Of a stretch of 64,000 bases of DNA, positions 61,747-64,000 are shown in pieces (the first letter of the stretch is position 1; every line of letters begins with the position of its first letter). Under the pieces are notes generated by a model. The model was not told where the DNA came from, searched no databases, and worked only from the letters and a program-made list of their open reading frames with translations. The translations under genes were made by a program, and so were the position numbers. Origin of the DNA: Massilia sp. MS-15 (GTDB taxonomy: Bacteria > Pseudomonadota > Gammaproteobacteria > Burkholderiales > Burkholderiaceae_D); NCBI RefSeq assembly GCF_020176695.1, contig NZ_JAIWIA010000007.1:186001-250000 (forward strand), read 5' to 3'.

Positions 61747-63039
61747 ATGAGCATCACCCACAAGCTGCCCTATGAGTGGCAAGTCGGCCTGCGCTACACG
61801 CGCGCCGGCAAGCGCAGCGGGCGCAACAGCTTCATTTCCTTCATCTCGATGGCGTCGGTGGCCGGCATTGCGCTCGGCGTGGCGGCGCTCATCGTCGTGC
61901 TGTCGGTGATGAACGGCTTCCAGAAGGAAGTCACCGCGCGCATGCTCTCGGTGCTGGCCCACATCGAGGTGTTCGACGCCCGCGGCCAGATGCCGGACTG
62001 GCGCGCCAGCAGCGCCCTGGCGCTGCGCCATCCCGAGGTGCGCGCCGCCGCGCCCTTCGCCGAGGTCGAGGCCATGCTGCTCAGCGACGGGGTGATGAAG
62101 CCGGTGCTGCTGCGCGGGATCGACCCGGCCAGCGAGGCGAAGGTGTCGGACGTGGCGCGCCACATGCGCGCGGGGCGGCTCGATGCGCTGCGGCCGGACG
62201 GCTACAACATCGTGATCGGGCGCGCGCTGGCCAGGGCGCTCGACGTCGGCGTGGGCGACCGGGTGACGCTGCTGCTGGCCTCGAATCCGGCCGACCTGCA
62301 GGCCACGGCGCAGTCCGCGGGCCGCGCGGCCGCGCCGCCGCGCACCCGGCCGCTGACGGTGGCCGGCATCTTCGAGGCCGGGCACTACGAGTTCGACTCC
62401 ACCCTGGCCTTCGCCAACATCGCGGATGCCGAGGCGCTGGCGGGGGTTGCCGCGCCGGCCGGGGTCCGCCTGCGCCTGGCCGACATGGCGCGCGCGCCGC
62501 AGGTGGCGGCCGAGCTGCAGGCCAGCCTGCCGGGCGAGCTGTACGTGCGTGACTGGTCGAAGGTGAACGCGGTGTGGTTCGCCGCCGTGCAGTCGCAAAA
62601 GCGCATGATGTTCATCATCCTGACCATGATCGTGGCGGTGGCGGCCTTCAACCTGGTCTCCACCCTGGTCATGACGGTGCGCGACAAGCAGGCCGACATC
62701 GCGATCCTGCGCACCCTGGGCGCTTCGCCGCGCTCGGTGATGGGGATCTTCATGGTGCAGGGCAGCCTGGTCGGGCTACTGGGCGCCGCGCTCGGCGTGC
62801 TGCTGGGGGTGGTGGTGGCGCTCAACATCGACATCATCGTGCCCTTCATCGAACGCAGCCTCGGCGTGCAGTTCCTGTCGGAGGAGGTGTACCTGATCAG
62901 CGAGATCCCGTCCGACCTGCGCTGGGCCGACGTCGGCTGGATCGGCGGCGTGGCGGTGCTGCTGGCCTTCCTCGCCACCCTCTACCCGAGCTGGTCGGCC
63001 GCGCGCGTGAAGCCGGCCGAAGCCCTGCGCTACGAATGA
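61747..63039 (+). CDS. lolC: Lipoprotein-releasing ABC permease LolC/E family (copy 1)
   Basis: A 430-residue MacB/FtsX-type permease: an N-terminal transmembrane helix (about 24-52), a large periplasmic domain (about 55-285), and three C-terminal helices, with FISFISMASVAGIALGVAALIVVLSVMNGFQKEV and AFNLVSTLVMTVRDKQADIAILRTLGASP. It moves lipoproteins from the inner membrane to LolA with LolD. The next gene is a close paralogue 22 bp on. LolD is not in the window. Confidence 0.88.
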   Translation: MSITHKLPYEWQVGLRYTRAGKRSGRNSFISFISMASVAGIALGVAALIVVLSVMNGFQKEVTARMLSVLAHIEVFDARGQMPDWRASSALALRHPEVRAAAPFAEVEAMLLSDGVMKPVLLRGIDPASEAKVSDVARHMRAGRLDALRPDGYNIVIGRALARALDVGVGDRVTLLLASNPADLQATAQSAGRAAAPPRTRPLTVAGIFEAGHYEFDSTLAFANIADAEALAGVAAPAGVRLRLADMARAPQVAAELQASLPGELYVRDWSKVNAVWFAAVQSQKRMMFIILTMIVAVAAFNLVSTLVMTVRDKQADIAILRTLGASPRSVMGIFMVQGSLVGLLGAALGVLLGVVVALNIDIIVPFIERSLGVQFLSEEVYLISEIPSDLRWADVGWIGGVAVLLAFLATLYPSWSAARVKPAEALRYE

Positions 63040-63061
63040 CAACGCTTACCGCCATCGCACC

Positions 63062-64000
63062 ATGAGACTGACCCAGAACCTGCCCTACGAATGGCTGGTC
63101 GGCCTGCGCTACACGCGCGCCGGCAAGCGCAGCGGCCGCAACGGCTTCATTTCCTTCATCTCGCTGATCTCCGTGTCCGGCATCGCGCTCGGCGTGGCGG
63201 CCCTGATCATCGTGCTGTCGGTGATGAACGGCTTCCAGAAGGACGTCACCGACCGCATGCTCTCGGTGCTGGCCCACATCGAGGTGTTCGACCGCAGCGG
63301 CAGCATGCCCGACTGGCGCGCCGCCGCCGCCCAGGCCGCGCGCAACCCGCAGGTACGCGGCGCGGCGCCTTTCGTGGAGACCCAGGGCCTCCTGGTAAGC
63401 GGCGCCGCCATGCGTCCGTCCGCGATCCGCGGCATCCTGCCGGGCGAGGAGGAAAAGGTGTCGCAGGTGGCCGGCCAGGTACGTGCCGGCAGCCTTGCCG
63501 CCCTGCAGCCGGGCGGCTTCAACATCGTGCTCGGCTACGGACTGGCGCGCGCCCTGAACGTGGGCATTGGCGACCGCATCACCATGATGTTGGCCAAGGG
63601 CCAGGTGACGCCGGCCGGCCTGCTGCCGCGCAGCCGCAGCTTCACGGTGGCCGGCATCTTCGAAGCGGGCGACCCGCGCCTGGACAGCGCGCTGTCCTTC
63701 ATCCACATCGAGGACGCCCAGCGCATGGAGCGCCTGGACGCGCCGATGGGCCTGCGCCTGCGCATCGCCGAGATGCGCGATGCGCCGCTGGTGGCGCAGC
63801 AGCTGGAGAAGAGCATGCCGGGCGAGCTCGAGATGCGCGACTGGTCCAAGCTCAACGCCAGCTGGTTCGCCGCCGTACAGACCGAGAAGAAGATGATGTT
63901 CATCATCCTCACCCTGATCATCGCGGTAGCCGCCTTCAACCTGGTGTCCACCCTGGTGATGACGGTGACCGACAAGCAGGCCGACATCGCCATCCTGCGT
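63062..64000 (+). CDS. LolC/E-family permease (copy 2), cut by window end
   Basis: The frame runs from ATG 63062 to the window end (313 residues). It follows copy 1 after 22 bp and matches it closely: identical GLRYTRAGKRSGRN start, FISFIS, GVAALI and VLSVMNGFQK and the same LNASWFAAVQTEKKMM and AFNLVSTLVMTV blocks, with the middle more diverged. Both are the same family, so one may be LolC and the other LolE, or this is a recent duplication. Confidence 0.85.
   Translation, partial: MRLTQNLPYEWLVGLRYTRAGKRSGRNGFISFISLISVSGIALGVAALIIVLSVMNGFQKDVTDRMLSVLAHIEVFDRSGSMPDWRAAAAQAARNPQVRGAAPFVETQGLLVSGAAMRPSAIRGILPGEEEKVSQVAGQVRAGSLAALQPGGFNIVLGYGLARALNVGIGDRITMMLAKGQVTPAGLLPRSRSFTVAGIFEAGDPRLDSALSFIHIEDAQRMERLDAPMGLRLRIAEMRDAPLVAQQLEKSMPGELEMRDWSKLNASWFAAVQTEKKMMFIILTLIIAVAAFNLVSTLVMTVTDKQADIAILR

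Noticed and set aside
1-64000. CRISPR arrays, tRNA or rRNA genes, intact transposases
   Set aside because: No regularly spaced identical repeats beyond the heptamer array, no cloverleaf-like or T-loop sequence, and no transposase-like protein seen in any frame.

Overview
The window is GC-rich, densely packed bacterial chromosome. Gene content points to a betaproteobacterium of the order Burkholderiales, most likely Oxalobacteraceae (Massilia/Telluria/Duganella group). The pointers are the bamD / rluD-pgeF / phaC-phaR block, a class I PHA synthase with its PhaR regulator, an MSHA-type pilus operon and a prfB-lysS cluster. This placement is an inference from gene content and protein style, not from a search. 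No rRNA, tRNA, CRISPR array, prophage or intact transposase was seen.

Layout. 1-11.7 kb: the end of an MSHA type IV pilus locus (mshD, O, P, Q, then mshI, a PilN-like gene, mshJ, K, L, M, N), almost every junction a 1-4 base overlap. 11.7-16.9 kb: aminotransferase, PIN-domain protein, yaaA, bamD, rluD, pgeF. 16.9-22.5 kb: PHA synthase and PhaR, rimO, metC. 22.5-28.4 kb: small membrane protein, trxC, DUF72 protein, Mut7-C/ubiquitin-like fusion, cupin, lipoprotein, a repeat element and a secreted SGNH hydrolase. 28.5-34 kb: serB, mfd, HDOD protein. 34-41 kb: two paralogous small lipoproteins, then (reading leftward from 38.46 kb) a photoactive-yellow-protein-like gene, a PAS-GGDEF gene and a GGDEF-EAL gene, preceded by PBP1A. 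41-52 kb: OPT transporter, NAD-dependent epimerase with a divergent LysR regulator, a Sel1-repeat protein next to a coding-like relic, a POT peptide transporter, ppnN, lysS. 52-58 kb: HAD phosphatase, prfB with its programmed frameshift, a periplasmic 5'-nucleotidase/CpdB-type enzyme, DUF2288 protein and a RES-Xre toxin-antitoxin pair. 58-64 kb: SnoaL-like protein, recJ, an RpfE-like protein and two tandem lolC/E-family genes, the last cut by the window end.

Two things stand out. First, a small PYP-type PAS protein (chromophore Cys, Tyr42 and Glu46 equivalents all present) sits directly upstream of an overlapping diguanylate cyclase / cyclase-phosphodiesterase pair. The arrangement suggests a blue-light-to-c-di-GMP module. 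Second, a dispersed palindromic repeat family (at about 26.8, 43.5, 50.5 and 58.8 kb) has arms bounded by GTAGGGTGGGCGG. In three of four copies the TAG of that motif is the stop codon of the adjacent gene (OPT transporter, ppnN, recJ). Two copies are nearly identical over more than 100 bp, and one has terminal inverted repeats like a MITE.
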